Position numbers and translations under genes: made by a program
Shown: one piece after another, positions 47,916 to 59,484 of the stretch
How the letters are laid out: each line of letters begins with the position of its first letter
Numbering within the stretch: position 1 is the stretch's first letter
NCBI GenBank assembly: GCA_003439945.1
Contig: QVRM01006451.1
Span: forward strand, 211,001-275,000
Length of the DNA stretch: 64,000 nt
From: Dermanyssus gallinae
Taxonomy: Eukaryota; Arthropoda; Arachnida; Mesostigmata; Dermanyssidae
Direction of reading: 5' to 3'
Notes under the pieces: generated by a model
The model's database searches: none
The model's input: only the letters and a program-made list of their open reading frames with translations
Told to the model about the DNA's origin: nothing

Positions 47916-49439
47916 TATAATACAAGATATCGGCAAATGTCTAAGTAATTGCAAAGACTCGCTTAAAAACGTTATAATAGCAGGGGACCTAAACGCCAAT
48001 TTACTAAAAGATGACGCGCGCCAGACAGGCTTTATGGTTAGTATTAACGAAATCGGATGAACATCGAGAACACCCTCACTAACCCGAGCTATATTTGTTG
48101 GAACGGCACCAGTTCAGTGGATGATGTACTATTTACAAGCCACCAGCCAGGGGTGTTGCGCGATGTTAGGTCCATTGCCTCAGTACATTGCGATGCTCAT
48201 ACGCGATATCAGGTTTATTGCCTTAGTACATTGTAAGCAATGCAAAGTAACATTCGACCTATTACGCCCCGAAAATCACAACGCAACTGAGAGTCAACAA
48301 CTACTTAGCCGAATATTGAACCACAATGCGCTAGAACAGACCCTTGAATCAATATACAATCTTGTAATCTCAGATGGGCAAGTTCTCAAGCAGCCCGGCC
48401 TAGAAATAAAATAAGACCACGGTTACACAAACCCTGGTTTGATAAATGCAAGTACATGAAACATATTATATGTAAACACTATGGCATGAGCCAAAGGAGT
48501 TTACAACAATAAGCTTTTCTGAACGGAGCATTTAGGGCCATGAAGAAAAAGAAGAGACCCAGACACGAAGAAAACAGAAAATGCGTCCTGAACAAAACAG
48601 TCTATACAGGCCGTGGCTTCTGCCTTCGACACGCCTGGCCACAGGTAAACCACTAATTACATAGAATGGACGACCACTTACAAGTCCTCTGAGTGGTGGA
48701 CGGCCCTCCCAAGGAGAGACCCCGGATCTGAGTCCATTCCTTTTACGGAAGCCCAAGTAGACTAACGGTTACATCAAAGCAGAATAACAGGTCAGCGGGG
48801 CCAGATCAAATCGTGTACGAGTACTTGAAGGGCAACATACGTATACTACGCTCTCTATTAACGGAACTTTACAATATGTGCCTACGCGAGGGCAAAATAC
48901 CAAATTTGTGGAGAAAGAGCTACCTACAGCCAATATATAAGGGCAAAAAGATGCGACCCAAAATCATACCGAGGCATCTTCTTAACAAGCGTGATATATA
49001 AAGTTCTAACTTCACTCATCGGCTCGAGGCTCTACGAGGCGCACAATAGAGGAACTGCCAACCGGACAATACGGATTTCTTCAAAAGTGCTCAGCTGCAG
49101 ACGCTCTGAGGTTTGTACTGGACCACGTAGGAAAACGAGAGGCTCAATGGGATATGAACTACGGAGCATTCGTTGACTTAAAAAACAACCGCCTTCGACT
49201 GCGTTCCCAGGGATCGCCTTTGGCAAGTCATTCACAGCAGATACGCAATTACGGGCTCGACTGTATAACCTCATATATAACATGTTGGACCATAACCGCA
49301 ACTTTCTTAAAAATGGCAAACATTATGTGACGGACCCAATCATACAGAGATCCCGATTTCGCCTAGGGAGACTTTGTAAGCCCGTTTCTATTCATCCTTT
49401 ACGAGGCAGGTCTGACGGAAGTTCTACAAAAAGTTAAAG

Positions 49440-49550
49440 CATATGCATTCTATGCAGATGACCCGTTCGTTCGCGCCATATGCATTTTATGCAGATGACC
49501 CGTTCGTTCGCGCCATATGCATTCTATGCAGATGACCCGTTCGTTCGCGC
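49440..49550 (+). repeat. 37-bp tandem triplication over the RT active site
   Basis: Three tandem units (49440-49476, 49477-49513, 49514-49550) start CATATGCATT and end GTTCGCGC. They differ at one position, a T for C in unit 2. Each encodes the RT catalytic block (AYAFYADD). Because 37 is not a multiple of 3, each copy is in a different frame. Confidence 0.95.
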
Positions 49551-50383
49551 AAATTCTAGTGGTCTATCTTAGTGAATCGGCAACGTGGTGCAAAGAAAAT
49601 CGATTGACAATAAATATAAACAAGACTAGAGTCTTATGTTTCAGTCGTGGAGAAGCGTATAAGATAAATATTGCACTAATAATCCGATATAGCTTACGAG
49701 TGATTGCGACATGCCTTAAGCTGAGAGACCTCAAGAACATTGACCGAGTTAAAAAATTGCTGAATGCAGCATTTGCTTAGACTACCGAGGAACGCATTGG
49801 CGACACTAGCGTTGGCACCATGTTGAGAGAGAACCTTCACGGGCGATCTCATATTAGACAGAATACCACTTAGTGCAGATATGCTGGACCGATATCTAGA
49901 GCTTAGGGAAGAAATAAATATCAACTTTGCAATGCAGAACTATACAGAGGGACCGGCGTTCTCTACACATAACTGGAAAAAGGCTCTACAAACAAATCGG
50001 ATTCGGTTAGGTTGGATAATCTGGCATAGTTATCACCATTATATATGTCTGAAAGGGGGGTGTCATGAAATTGACAAATGTATGTGCAAATTTTGTGGAT
50101 ACTGTAACATCAACTGCTTCCACTTGTCACGATGCGCGTCAGTCGACACACGATCACAGCAGGAAAGTGTGAATTACCTGCTTAGTTACAACTACAGGAC
50201 ATGCAGATTGCTTGTATCTACCAATAATATTGGTGAGTGAATTGAATTTTGAAAGGTGCCTTGTCATCCCCCAGGGTACTGCGTAGAAGCAGTAGCCCAT
50301 GAAACCTAAACGTGGTGAAAGAAGCTGCATGTTGAAAGTTTATTTAAACGTAAGGTTAGCTCATTTAATATAGGTTTGCGCTT

Positions 50384-50599
50384 GTATATATATATATATT
50401 TTTTTTTTATACCACGGCACGTCGTGTACAGCACACGCCAAGTGGAGAGTAACCTTTCTTATTGAGCTTTACAGACGTTTTAATGTTTTTTTCACGTTTT
50501 GAAGTCCATCATGTCGTGACTGGACCGGTATGAGCCAACCCGATTCATAGCAATCATAGATATTCGTATTACGACAAGCCGTGGACCACGCATTTTGAG

Positions 50600-50683
<84 letters not shown>

Positions 50684-50692
50684 TATAAAATG
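50384..50692. repeat. (TA)n tracts enclosing a ~200-bp insert
   Basis: A short TA run with a T-run (50384-50410) and a long TA tract (50603-50692) bracket the segment at 50411-50602. Confidence 0.9.
50411..50602 (-). mobile_element. Candidate 5'-truncated LINE 3' end in (TA)n
   Basis: On minus the insert starts at the long (TA)n and is open for about 45 codons (CYESGWLIPVQSRHDGLQN, then KTLKRL and a stop at 50469). About 60 bp follow, then an A-run and (TA)n. This layout matches the truncated LINEs at 16.7 and 3.2 kb, but the peptide is not recognised. It could equally be unrelated sequence between two microsatellites. Confidence 0.4.
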
Positions 50693-51523
50693 TAATGTCA
50701 AGCATATCCGAGTTTTACCATGATCGCTATATGTATCGTTGCACAAACAACGTAGTAATTTACGGCCAGTCACGGAAGTGGCTCGTTGTGATTGTTGTAT
50801 CGTAAGCAGTACGGCCAAGCGTGCCGTCAGCCGCTATCGTGAGCCATGCGAAGGTTGTAGTAGGGTAGTGTTGAGGAAGCCATAGATCGACAGAGTGTGG
50901 ACGGGTGATGGCACCATGAGCCATTGTGAGTTGAGCAATAAACTTGACAACAAACTTTAATCCACGCCGGCTGGAGTCGCGTAAGCGGCGGATCTGGGCG
51001 GGGTCGGGCGGTGTCGGACCGGGCCGGGCCGGGTCTTCGATGTTCGTTGACCGATAGCAGAGCAGACTCACTATTAACAGTAATAAAGCAGCTAGCAGTC
51101 ATGCTCTTCTTGCTGGGTGGTGATGGTGGTGGACTGATGATTCTCGGTCCGTCGTCTGCTCGAAGCTCACTCGCTCGCTCGCTCGTCACAGCCATGCTTA
51201 GTGCCGCGATGTGCCGTGCCACGGTCAGGAGCTCTGCTAAACAGCAGCAACAACAACGCAGAAACACACGACACACAGAGCAGCCAGCGAGCAGAAATGA
51301 CAGCAGCCAGCAAGGGAACCGTCGGCGTCGGTAAAGGCAACGCCGGCTTCAGAGCGTCGCCGCAAGACCCAAAGTTCCAGCGGAAGCAGCAGCAGCAACA
51401 GCAGCCGACAGCTTGTTAAGTGTCGCCTACGGCCACAACAACTAACGCAAAGGATCAAAAGCTGCAAAGATCATAGTTTTAGAACATAAAATGACATGGC
51501 CTCGTATACACGCACACATGACC
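50693..51523. other. GC-rich island, no gene recognised
   Basis: CGGGCCGGGCCGGG lies near 51020, GGTGGTGATGGTGG near 51116 and CAGCAGCAACA near 51243 and 51388. The overlapping frames on both strands are low-complexity. Confidence 0.45.
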
Positions 51524-51645
<122 letters not shown>

Positions 51646-51758
51646 AACAGGGTGGACTATAATTACGGCACCTATTTGAGAGCTCACTTTAAGTTAACGG
51701 CAACAGATACAAACATAGCAAAAATTCTGTTTCTTGGGTACATGACTTGGTTATTGAA
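51646..51758. other. 113-bp unique segment between (TA)n tracts
   Basis: It begins GAAACAGGGTGGACTATAAT and ends CTTGGTTATTGAA, with TA repeats on both sides (the right one at 51759-51775). Layout suggests a short insert in a microsatellite; no homologous copy was found in the window. Confidence 0.4.
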
Positions 51759-51775
51759 ATATATATATATATATT

Positions 51776-52105
51776 CGCCATGCAAAGATTATACGCATAA
51801 TCAAATTATTTTAATCTTTCCATTATAAGCTGGTAAAGCATGCTAGTGAAATTCTAGATCGATAGGCAATAGTGGAAGTACCGTTTTCTTTTGTCAAACT
51901 ACCTGCACTGGAGTACGCTAATTAGCTCCACCAATCTCTTTTAATTAGAATTAATAATAAATTAACACTTTGATGAACAACAAACATTGGCCTAACAAAG
52001 TATAATTTGTTTATAATATCCATTCACGGAAATAAAAAAACATTATTTTATAGCTATATTATAACGTATCTTTGAAGTATTGATTTGCCGTTTTGCTGCA
52101 CATAT
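51776..52105. other. Intergenic AT-rich DNA
   Basis: Nothing recognised. Confidence 0.5.
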
Positions 52106-52108
52106 ACA

Positions 52109-52153
<45 letters not shown>

Positions 52154-52326
52154 CCAGACGTCTCAGTTCTCCGCATTCTCTTCGTAAACGCATCCGAGTT
52201 TTGCAGTATATTCTTACCTGTTTCCTTTCGTGCTTGAACCTGCATGGAACCAGCTTGCTAAGCAATAAAGCATATAACACATAGGAATTGCATTCTCAAA
52301 GCAGTCGCCCCATTTGTAATGTGTAT

Positions 52327-52357
<31 letters not shown>

Positions 52358-52358
52358 C
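52106..52358. other. 178-bp segment between two (TA)n tracts
   Basis: TA tracts at 52106-52152 and 52331-52358 enclose 52153-52330. The enclosed plus strand is open for about 45 codons (PRRLSSPHSLRKRIRVL...), ending in a stop near 52282. AATAAA lies near 52263. It could be a truncated LINE 3' end like those above, but no family is recognised. Confidence 0.4.
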
Positions 52359-54600
52359 GTTTCTGCATACAGTATCTATGCAACAGCTCACCTAAAGCTC
52401 ACTATGGTAGATATACGAACCGTATTTCACTTAGCTCAAGGCGGACGCTCTGGGCGGGCTAGCTGATCACGACCACTGGTTAGCAGCACCATTACGAGCG
52501 GGGGCCCTGTCACGGTCGAGATTAGCGTAACCACGACGAAATGAACGTGTCCCACAAACTCCGTCCGTCGGCTGGCGTGGCCTCCACGGGTTGTCAAAGA
52601 CCCATCGTTGTACGCACCCTGGTTCGTGTCATCGGACACGTCCTTTGCGTTGATGGCTCTTCCTAGCCGTGGTCGTGGGAGCCCTGGGCCAGACTTACAG
52701 CAGGCCTCGACGGCCAGGCGATGCAGCCAGCATCACTGCTAGTTCCACGGCCGAAGCCACGAGACGACTGAGACACGAATGACGGCATCCACGAAAAGTC
52801 CTGCCGTTCGGGACTGCATACGAAGTTCATCGTTGCCCTTATCGTCATCACCACCACCACCAGTGATCATTATTATTATTATTATCGTCTTTGGCAAATA
52901 GAATGAATAGGGCACCGGCTCAATAGTAGACAGGATGGCCTTTAGGTTCTTCGATTGGTCAGGCGGTGTTGTCGTTGTTGTTAGTGATACTTGATTTGCT
53001 GCCGCTGTTGTTGTTGTTGCTGCTGCTGTCGACGCTTTTACTTGTCATAAGGCCACACACCAATCGCACGGTATCGTTTTACCACCACTACAAGTAACAG
53101 TAGAACAAAAACCACGAACGCGACGGATACAAAAAAAAATACAGCGACCAGAGGGACGACGACAATGAGGACGCCGAGATCGAAGTCCAGCTCAGCTAGC
53201 TTGCGTGAAGCCGAGAGAGCCCAACGCAAGCTGAGACAACTACCGGCCCTTTGATGGCGTGATGTGGTGTATTTTATTAGATAGTTTATAACTTTCGTTT
53301 CGTGACCTCGTTGGTTTTTTCGTTCGTTTGCTCGTTCGTTCACTTACCTGTTCCCTGGCCACAGGGCCAAAGGTCGATGGTCCTGGACTTGCGCCTTCTA
53401 CCACTACTAGATATTACTACTACGGCTACTACATACCGCTCTGCCTATGCGCTCTGTCTTTTCTGGTGAAGCCGCGTCGGCCTCGGAAGAGTCGGAACTT
53501 CAGTTAACGGTGACCTTGTGGTCAATCGATGCGAGAGCCTCCTCCCTATCTACTATGAACGCATAGTCTACGTACGTTTAAACGTGTCTGCGTTTGCCTG
53601 TATATGGATGGCTGTGTGTGTATGTGTACATGTAACATGTAAGGTGGGCATTTGTCTGTGTATGTGGCCGCGATGACTTGCTAAGAATTCGGTTATCCTG
53701 TTCTGCCCTGTTGCAGGGCTGAATGCAGGCGCTGGAGAGAGAAACTTGCAGAAAACTGGACACACCATATAGCCAGAGAGGAATAACGGGACAGAACGAA
53801 CGAGATAGGGAAAAACTGAAAAAAACAGAAGTAAGATATATATTTGAGAGAGCCAGAAAGAACGAAAGAAAGAAAAAAAGAGAGAGAGCGTGTGTGAGAG
53901 AGACAGAGATAACTAAAGAAAAAGGAAGAAATACGCCGAATTTTCCTGTCCGATGGTAGGGTAAGATGGGCTGGTGAGTAGCCATACGAGGTGGCAGTGT
54001 ACCGGCCAGGCTCTATCTGAACCTTTCGCTCTGTCTCTTGCTCTTTCTCTCTTCTCTGCGTGTTTGTCTGTCGATTTGTCTGAGCAGACTGTCTGAGCAG
54101 CTAGCTCTATTTGTGTTCAGATCACGTAGCGATGGCGCGTGCGATTTTGGCCTCTTGTCGATAAGATGCGTTCGATGTTCATGGCGTGGTCTATTTGTGC
54201 GTGCCTCGTTCCGTAGATCCGAACGTTTGATGGTCAGTCCGTCACTCAGTCAGGCTCCTAGACGTGGGTCGTTGTTGCAGGTCGGCAGGTCGCCGTGGCC
54301 CGTTTAGGGCCCGTCTGCAAGACGTCAAAGGTCGCCGTCACGGCTGCCGACACACGCAACGCAACGCGCTCGACACGCCCTCCCCTGTCTGCCTTCTCAC
54401 GCACTCTCACGATGCATTCGCTTGCCACGACAACGACGAACGTTCTTACTACTGGGTGGAGCAGGCAAAAAGCTGCTCTCGCACACAGCCGACTGTGTAA
54501 CCTTACTGCAAACAAGCAGCAAACCGAGATAAACCTAGCGGATGATAGATAAGTGAATTGAGCGAGTGCATAACGTAGCGTAAGTTTTCCATCTACGACG
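52359..54600. other. GC-rich island with triplet and purine tracts
   Basis: This contains CACCACCAC near 52850, ATTATTATT near 52870, TTGTTGTTG near 52967-53030, (TG)n near 53615, a GA/AAAG-rich purine tract near 53795-53905 and CTCT runs near 54030. Frames on both strands, such as 53578-53985 and 54258-54641, are compositionally biased and show no conserved domain. Confidence 0.45.
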
Positions 54601-54615
54601 ACAGAAGCTTGCCCA

Positions 54616-55190
54616 GTGACAAACCCTGCGGGAGAAGGCAAAACGACGCTGTCTTCAATGGGTATTGTCGCAGATCTTGTTCAAGATTGGCTAGACAAAA
54701 TTATTCCCCGTACAATTCTGAAAGCGGCCCATCCAGCGGAAAAAATGGATAGTTTGTCGAGAAAAGTCACACCTCTTGGGAAAGCCTTGCAACACTTTAT
54801 TGAGTCCGCCTTGCGCGATTCGCGCCGTGGAGACTCGTGGCCGACTAAACAGAAGGAACCGACGCACCTTACTCTTTCATATGACGAGCGCAAACTTCCT
54901 GGCGCAAACCCCTGCTTGAAAGAAGATAACTGTATAGTCTTTACAGGAAGCGCCATCCACGTAATTGCAATATATTCTAGTGCTTTAGAAGCAATTGGTG
55001 GATAGATTAATACGATGTCTCGATATGACGGGCATATACAAAGTGATCTTAATACGTGGTGGCTTCAACTGTACACTTGACAAGCCAAGATGTTTAGGAA
55101 CGGTATCATTGATAAACGCATTGTCGTCTTGCAGTATTGTGGGCTATATCCACAGTAAGCTACAATATACATATATATGTACAAATTTGT
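54616..55190 (+). pseudogene. Possible APE-endonuclease fragment of a LINE
   Basis: An open frame (54616-55005, 129 codons) ends with TGSAIHVIAIYSSALEA, which recalls the strand preceding the central loop of LINE APE endonucleases. A second frame (54995 onward) reads VILIRGGFNCTLDKPRC, like the GGDFNCxLD motif with D replaced by G. The first ~90 codons are not recognised and may be unrelated. Both motif matches are short, so this is tentative. Confidence 0.35.
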
Positions 55191-55257
55191 GCAAGGTGGC
55201 ACCTACCGGTAACAAGTGGAAATATCAACTACTGCGGGCGGTCCCGTTTAAGTCGCA

Positions 55258-55261
<4 letters not shown>

Positions 55262-55288
<27 letters not shown>

Positions 55289-55289
55289 G
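55262..55289. repeat. (TA)n at the LINE 5' junction
   Basis: TA repeats directly precede the truncated LINE fragment at 55290. Confidence 0.9.
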
Positions 55290-55925
55290 CCTCATGCGTC
55301 TGAGACGTTGGCTCGTATCGCTCAGATGTGCGATACAAAACGCAACCAAACTATAAAAAGACATGACGACGTCTGTGATCGCGTGGCGCGTTTTCTCCAC
55401 GAGAGGGGTCATGAGGTGGTCCGTGAGCGAGTATTCCGTCGACCGGGCGCACCGGGTCTAAAGCCCGACCTCGTAATACCAACACCTATTGAGGTCTGGG
55501 TTTTAGATGCCAAGGTTGGAGGCCCGAACAGGAACCTGGCAAAAGAGCGGCAAGAAAAGATCACCAAATGCGACGTCGAAGTCCTAAGAGCGGCGCTTCC
55601 CGATCCGCAAAAACCTCGCAGATTCGGATTCATCACTATCTCTATGAGTGGTGTACGGGACTCCGAATCTGCGAGTACGCTCTTGGGGCTTAACGTCACG
55701 AAAAGGAATCTTATGAATCTTAGCGTCTTAACGTTGCAAGGGCCTTTGAGGATATACCGCTTGCACCGAGTCCATAAGAGCGGGGGCTGCCATCAAGCAA
55801 GGACACGGACAGCTGATTCTTAACTTCACGTGACAGCTTTTTATTACAATTTTTATTAAGGCGAACACTGCCGAGTGTGCAAACGTATTGTAATTGATTA
55901 ATAAATCATGAAAATATATTGTCTT
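55290..55925 (+). pseudogene. Second RLE-type LINE lineage (R2/NeSL-like), 3' fragment
   Basis: The frame is open from the (TA)n to a stop at 55821-55823. It carries a restriction-like endonuclease: RHDDVCDRVARFLHERGHEV, then LKPDLVIP and WVLDAKVG (a KPD...D-x-K core), then ERQEKITKCDVEVLRAA and FGFITISMSGVRDS. The KPD/DAK form differs from the RPDG/WDAT form of the R4-like copies, so this is a separate lineage, closer to R2/NeSL-type endonucleases. RT is lost by 5' truncation. The short coding region is intact and followed by about 95 bp of 3' UTR whose last part is the 62-bp mini-element sequence. No (TA)n remains at the 3' end. Confidence 0.75.
55860..55920 (+). mobile_element. Mini-element homologue in the LINE 3' tail
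   Basis: GGCGAACACTGCCGAGTG and CAAACGTATTGTAATTG match the 62-bp mini-element in order and spacing. The final ~15 bp diverge (ATGAAAATATATTGTC versus CATCACAATATTTTC). Confidence 0.75.
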
Positions 55926-57960
55926 CAATAGCTAAGTAATGTGTATAATAAACTAAACCTTTGCTATGCTGATATGCGTTTTATTTTATAATAAGCAATC
56001 CAAGTTTATACCGTCACGGCCCACCCTGTATTTATAGGGTATCCAAACAGTCTGTTAGCTGACGTCTTTCTAAATAATCCCGCCCTCAAGTTTGACCTTT
56101 CTGCAATCTGCTGTCTTCGCAAGACGAACAGGGCAGGGTCGCCAAATTAAAAGTGAAGCATTGCAAAAATGAAGTACTACTCAACGAAAGAGCGCGCAGA
56201 AAAGGCTCAGTCAGAATTTATCATGAAAATTAAACCCTGCACGGGCATGCTGGCAAGCCCTTCGTGCAATTTACGGTCAACATAATCGGCCTTGTGCGAA
56301 CATCATTCGCTAACTTATGCAAAAGTTTCACAGGACAGGAATAGTACGTGATGTGCTGAAAATATGGCCGCTGTAGCCGACAGTGTGGAACAATGTCCGG
56401 AAATATCGGTTCGGCAATTTGCCCAACAACTGGGTCCTTTATGAACTTAAGTGTGACTGCATCTTGAGATCGTATCTTGCGATGTATACATCTAAGATTC
56501 AGCTGACGTAATAGCTCCATCGAAGCGGCTAAACTTTGCTAAGGTGGCTTCAGAGATGATGTAGCATGAAGCCGATTTTGTGAAAAATGGCATGTTTTTG
56601 AAGAAGTTCATTTCTATTTGAATAGACGTGTGAATTAAGAACACTGCCGCGTTTGAGCAACACGGAACTTTCACGTTTTTTGCAAAGGGCTATAACATGT
56701 GCCACATGTGACATTCTGATGCGGCGTCTAGTCTACAGGAATAATTATATCATATTAGTGAATGGCGAGCGTTATCGCAGCATGATTCTCAATTTTTGGC
56801 CAAAGTTAGACGAACTCGATTCGTGGAGCTAACTCTGGTTTTTAAGTGTTCCGATTTAACGCCATTAGACTTTTCCTGCGGAGCGTTTTGAAGGGGAGCT
56901 ATTAATCTTACGATCATTAGCGAACTAAATACCAACATCAAAGCGTGCATTATGCAAATAAGTGCTAAACTTACAGATCTCTCGCAAACATATAATAAGA
57001 ATCAAAGGGCCACCATCTCACCCAGATATTGTATTCTGTATAAACAAAAGTGTTTAAGATATTTCAGTAAATATATACACTCTTGTTTTTATATCATGTT
57101 TGCCTATTGTGCCTAATTCACAGGACAAAATGGTAATCGAGCGCCGGCTGTGGTCGCCAAATGCGGCAATTTACACGCGCTGCCTGCCAAGAGCTTTCCG
57201 TAAAGCTCTGGAGGTGCCTCTTTTAGCCAGCCTGATATAATTCGTGAGACGTGCTGCTGAAGAAGCGATGACCGGTGAGTAGTTCGTAACGGTTAGTGTC
57301 TTAGCTCGCTCGACTAAACAATACACATAATCCCTTAATATATCGAGCGTTTCCTGTCATCCATCATGAGGACGCAATTCTTATGTATACAGCAATGCAA
57401 AGCACTTTTTACTTATGCATGAAACTACTCATCTTCAACGCCTTTCTGAGAGGACACTCTAACAGCTTTTTACCGGAGTTTATACTTGTACTCTCTTTCC
57501 CCCTGACTAGATTTTATACAGGATATACTATACGGCCCAAGGACCTGTAAGTTAGTCGTCTAAAGCAGGCTGGACTATTCGCATATAGAAAAAAAAATTG
57601 GAATTACACAGTCTTACCTGCGTATTATTTTTTTACATTCACATCAGTCGAAAGTGTACTAAATTGCCTAGTTTTAATAGAAGCAGTGCTAGCCCTAATA
57701 GTAGTGATTTTCTAGTGGTCTAGTACACGTACACAGATTGATATAAAATCCTGGTTACTTAAGGAGCTCATCTATTAGATTGTGCAATATGTCCGTGGTA
57801 ATTTGTGTTTTTTTTGTGTTTAACGATTAATTTGTTGTTTGGTGTGCTGTTTATATGTATTTGAAAGAGCTCATCCTGATTTGGAAGAGTGCGTTATTAT
57901 TTTTTTAATAATTTTCTATTATTGAGGCTTATAAATTTTAGAGAGGCTTAGATTTTTTTT
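55926..57960. other. Intergenic DNA, no gene recognised
   Basis: The minus-strand frames at 56230-56520 and 56492-56674 have no motif I recognise. The rest is AT-rich with T-runs near 57810 and 57900. Confidence 0.45.
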
Positions 57961-59020
57961 AGAAATGGAATACCCAAGAGGCAAGTATCGGCATTTTCAG
58001 TTTTGCTCTTCTTTGTTTTCCATCGAGACCAAAAAGCCGCTCGGGACATTTGCGAAGTGTACGGAGAAGATGTCTTAGGCGAGTCTGCAGTACAAAAATT
58101 GTTTCCAAAGTTCAAAAAGGCAATTTTGACCTTACAGCAGAAGACTTTCTGAATTCGACGAAGAACATCTCAAGATGCCTTTGACAGAATACTGTCGCCA
58201 AACAACTCGTAAGCTGGCGCAAGAAAGAGACTGCAGTGCGATGACAATCTCCAACCACCAACAATCAATTGGATTTACTTACAACCTTGGAGCTTGGGTG
58301 ACCCACCAAAAAAAACGTCTTTAAATTGCGGCTTAACATCTCGCCCGCCACCGAGCAACACGCGGTCATAAACAACGCTTTTTGTACCGAGTAATCACGG
58401 GGGATGACAAATGGTGTCTATACGTTAATATGAAGCAAAAAGAAACGTGGATGTCTCCAGAAAGTTCGAAGCCGAGAACCAAGCAAGATCTCCACCTAAA
58501 CAAAGACTATGATCTGCGTTTGGTGGGACTGGGAAGGTATGGTGCATTGAGAAGTGCTTAAAAAGAACGCCACGATCAACAAGTAGTTCTACACTACCCA
58601 ACTGCACCGCGTAAAAGACACGATCGACGAGGCCAAACTATACTGCTTCACGACAACGCCAGGCCCCATGTGCACAAGTCATCAAAATCGCACTCTATGA
58701 GCTCGAATGAGAGGTTCTTCAGCGTCCACCGAACTCTTCGGACTTTGCGCCAGTCGACGATCACATTTTCCGCTCCATGTCGAATCATATAAGAAGACCT
58801 CGTTCGACGACGAAATGGGCCTCAAAAACTGGCTCCAACTTCTTTCACACGAGACCGGGCGATTTCTGGCGGAACGGAATCAACGAATTGTGCAAGAGGT
58901 AGGAGGAGGCCGTAAACTACGACGGATATTTTGCTATTGAATTCGTTATTGTTGTAATAATAATTTTTGTTTAAATAAAACTATTTGATAAAAACGCTGC
59001 AAACTTATTGCACAACCTAA
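57961..59020 (+). pseudogene. mariner (Tc1/mariner) transposase pseudogene
   Basis: Decayed plus-strand transposase. It is recognised from an N-terminal helix-turn-helix trace (AARDICEVYGEDVLGESAVQ, LFPKFKK near 58030-58120), then WWDWEGMVHxE-like sequence near 58520-58556 (GGTGGGACTGGGAAGGTATG). LLHDNARPHVHKS lies near 58647-58685, then SDFAPVDDHIFRSM in another frame near 58735-58780, and FHTRPGDFWRNGINEL near 58845-58890. These are the D34D-family signatures, with the second catalytic Asp in HDNARPH. Several frameshifts and stops inactivate it. The 3' inverted repeat is present; the 5' one was not found. Confidence 0.85.
58990..59020 (-). repeat. mariner 3' terminal inverted repeat
   Basis: Read inward on the minus strand it begins TTAGGTTGTGCAATAAGTTT, closely matching the usual mariner terminus TTAGGTTG. 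It is followed by TA at 59021-59022, the expected duplicated target dinucleotide. Confidence 0.75.
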
Positions 59021-59022
59021 TA

Positions 59023-59484
59023 ATTCTGTCCCGCGTTCGCAGGCTATTATGTTAATAACGTTTTAGTGAGAACATGCAAGCACATACGCGTATGTATAAA
59101 TGGAAACCGTTTTACTCCAAACAGAGTCCTTGGATTTAGTTTTCGCCACGTTGTTCGCCGATTGCTTCTGAGTTGTACCGTAATCTTGTGCGCTCCAAAG
59201 GTTGTTGGCTATCCCACAACAGACCATATCACTAGTTCTAATACCAGATGATTTTTGGAAATTCCCTGAATAATCTAGGTCCTAGCCCCGAGAGCTAGAT
59301 CTCACTGCTCCAACTAGGTTAGATGTAGTTAGCTGTGTTTGAATGCTTTTACAGAATACACGTCCTCACATTTGCACATTACCTTTTTTGGCAACGTCTA
59401 TCTTTGGACGTACGCCGGCTCGTCAGAATGAATGCAATAATATTCACTGTATACAAAAAAGATGAAATAAAATTTTGATATTAT
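59023..59484. other. Intergenic DNA, nothing recognised
   Basis: No supported feature. Confidence 0.5.

Larger units (their letters stand above)
46401..50245 (+). pseudogene. Long CR1/L2-like LINE, decayed
   Basis: Plus-strand element in several frames. The first block (46419-46883) has LLFLLSGDIELSTPRAS, which resembles the 2A-like GDxExNPGP sequence of some CR1/L2 LINE proteins, followed by a Cys-rich PHD-like segment (CEVCSRRVHTRCAF). The endonuclease appears at about 47460-48060 (PDIMFFTETFAAD, VIIAGDLNANLLKD) and is split by SINE copy C. A linker lies at 48121-48414. RT entry is near 48790-49000 (NRSAGPDQIVYEYL, LWRKSYLQPIYKGKK). The YADD block near 49440 is triplicated. The C-terminus is at 49881-50240 (WHSYHHYIC, CMCKFCGYCNINC). 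Stops and frameshifts are frequent. The C-terminal module ties it to the copies at 22.3 and 37.7-40.2 kb. Confidence 0.8.

Noticed and set aside
57400..57960. 5' terminal inverted repeat of the mariner element
   Set aside because: No match to TTAGGTTGTGC was seen upstream of the transposase trace; the 5' end appears lost or too diverged.
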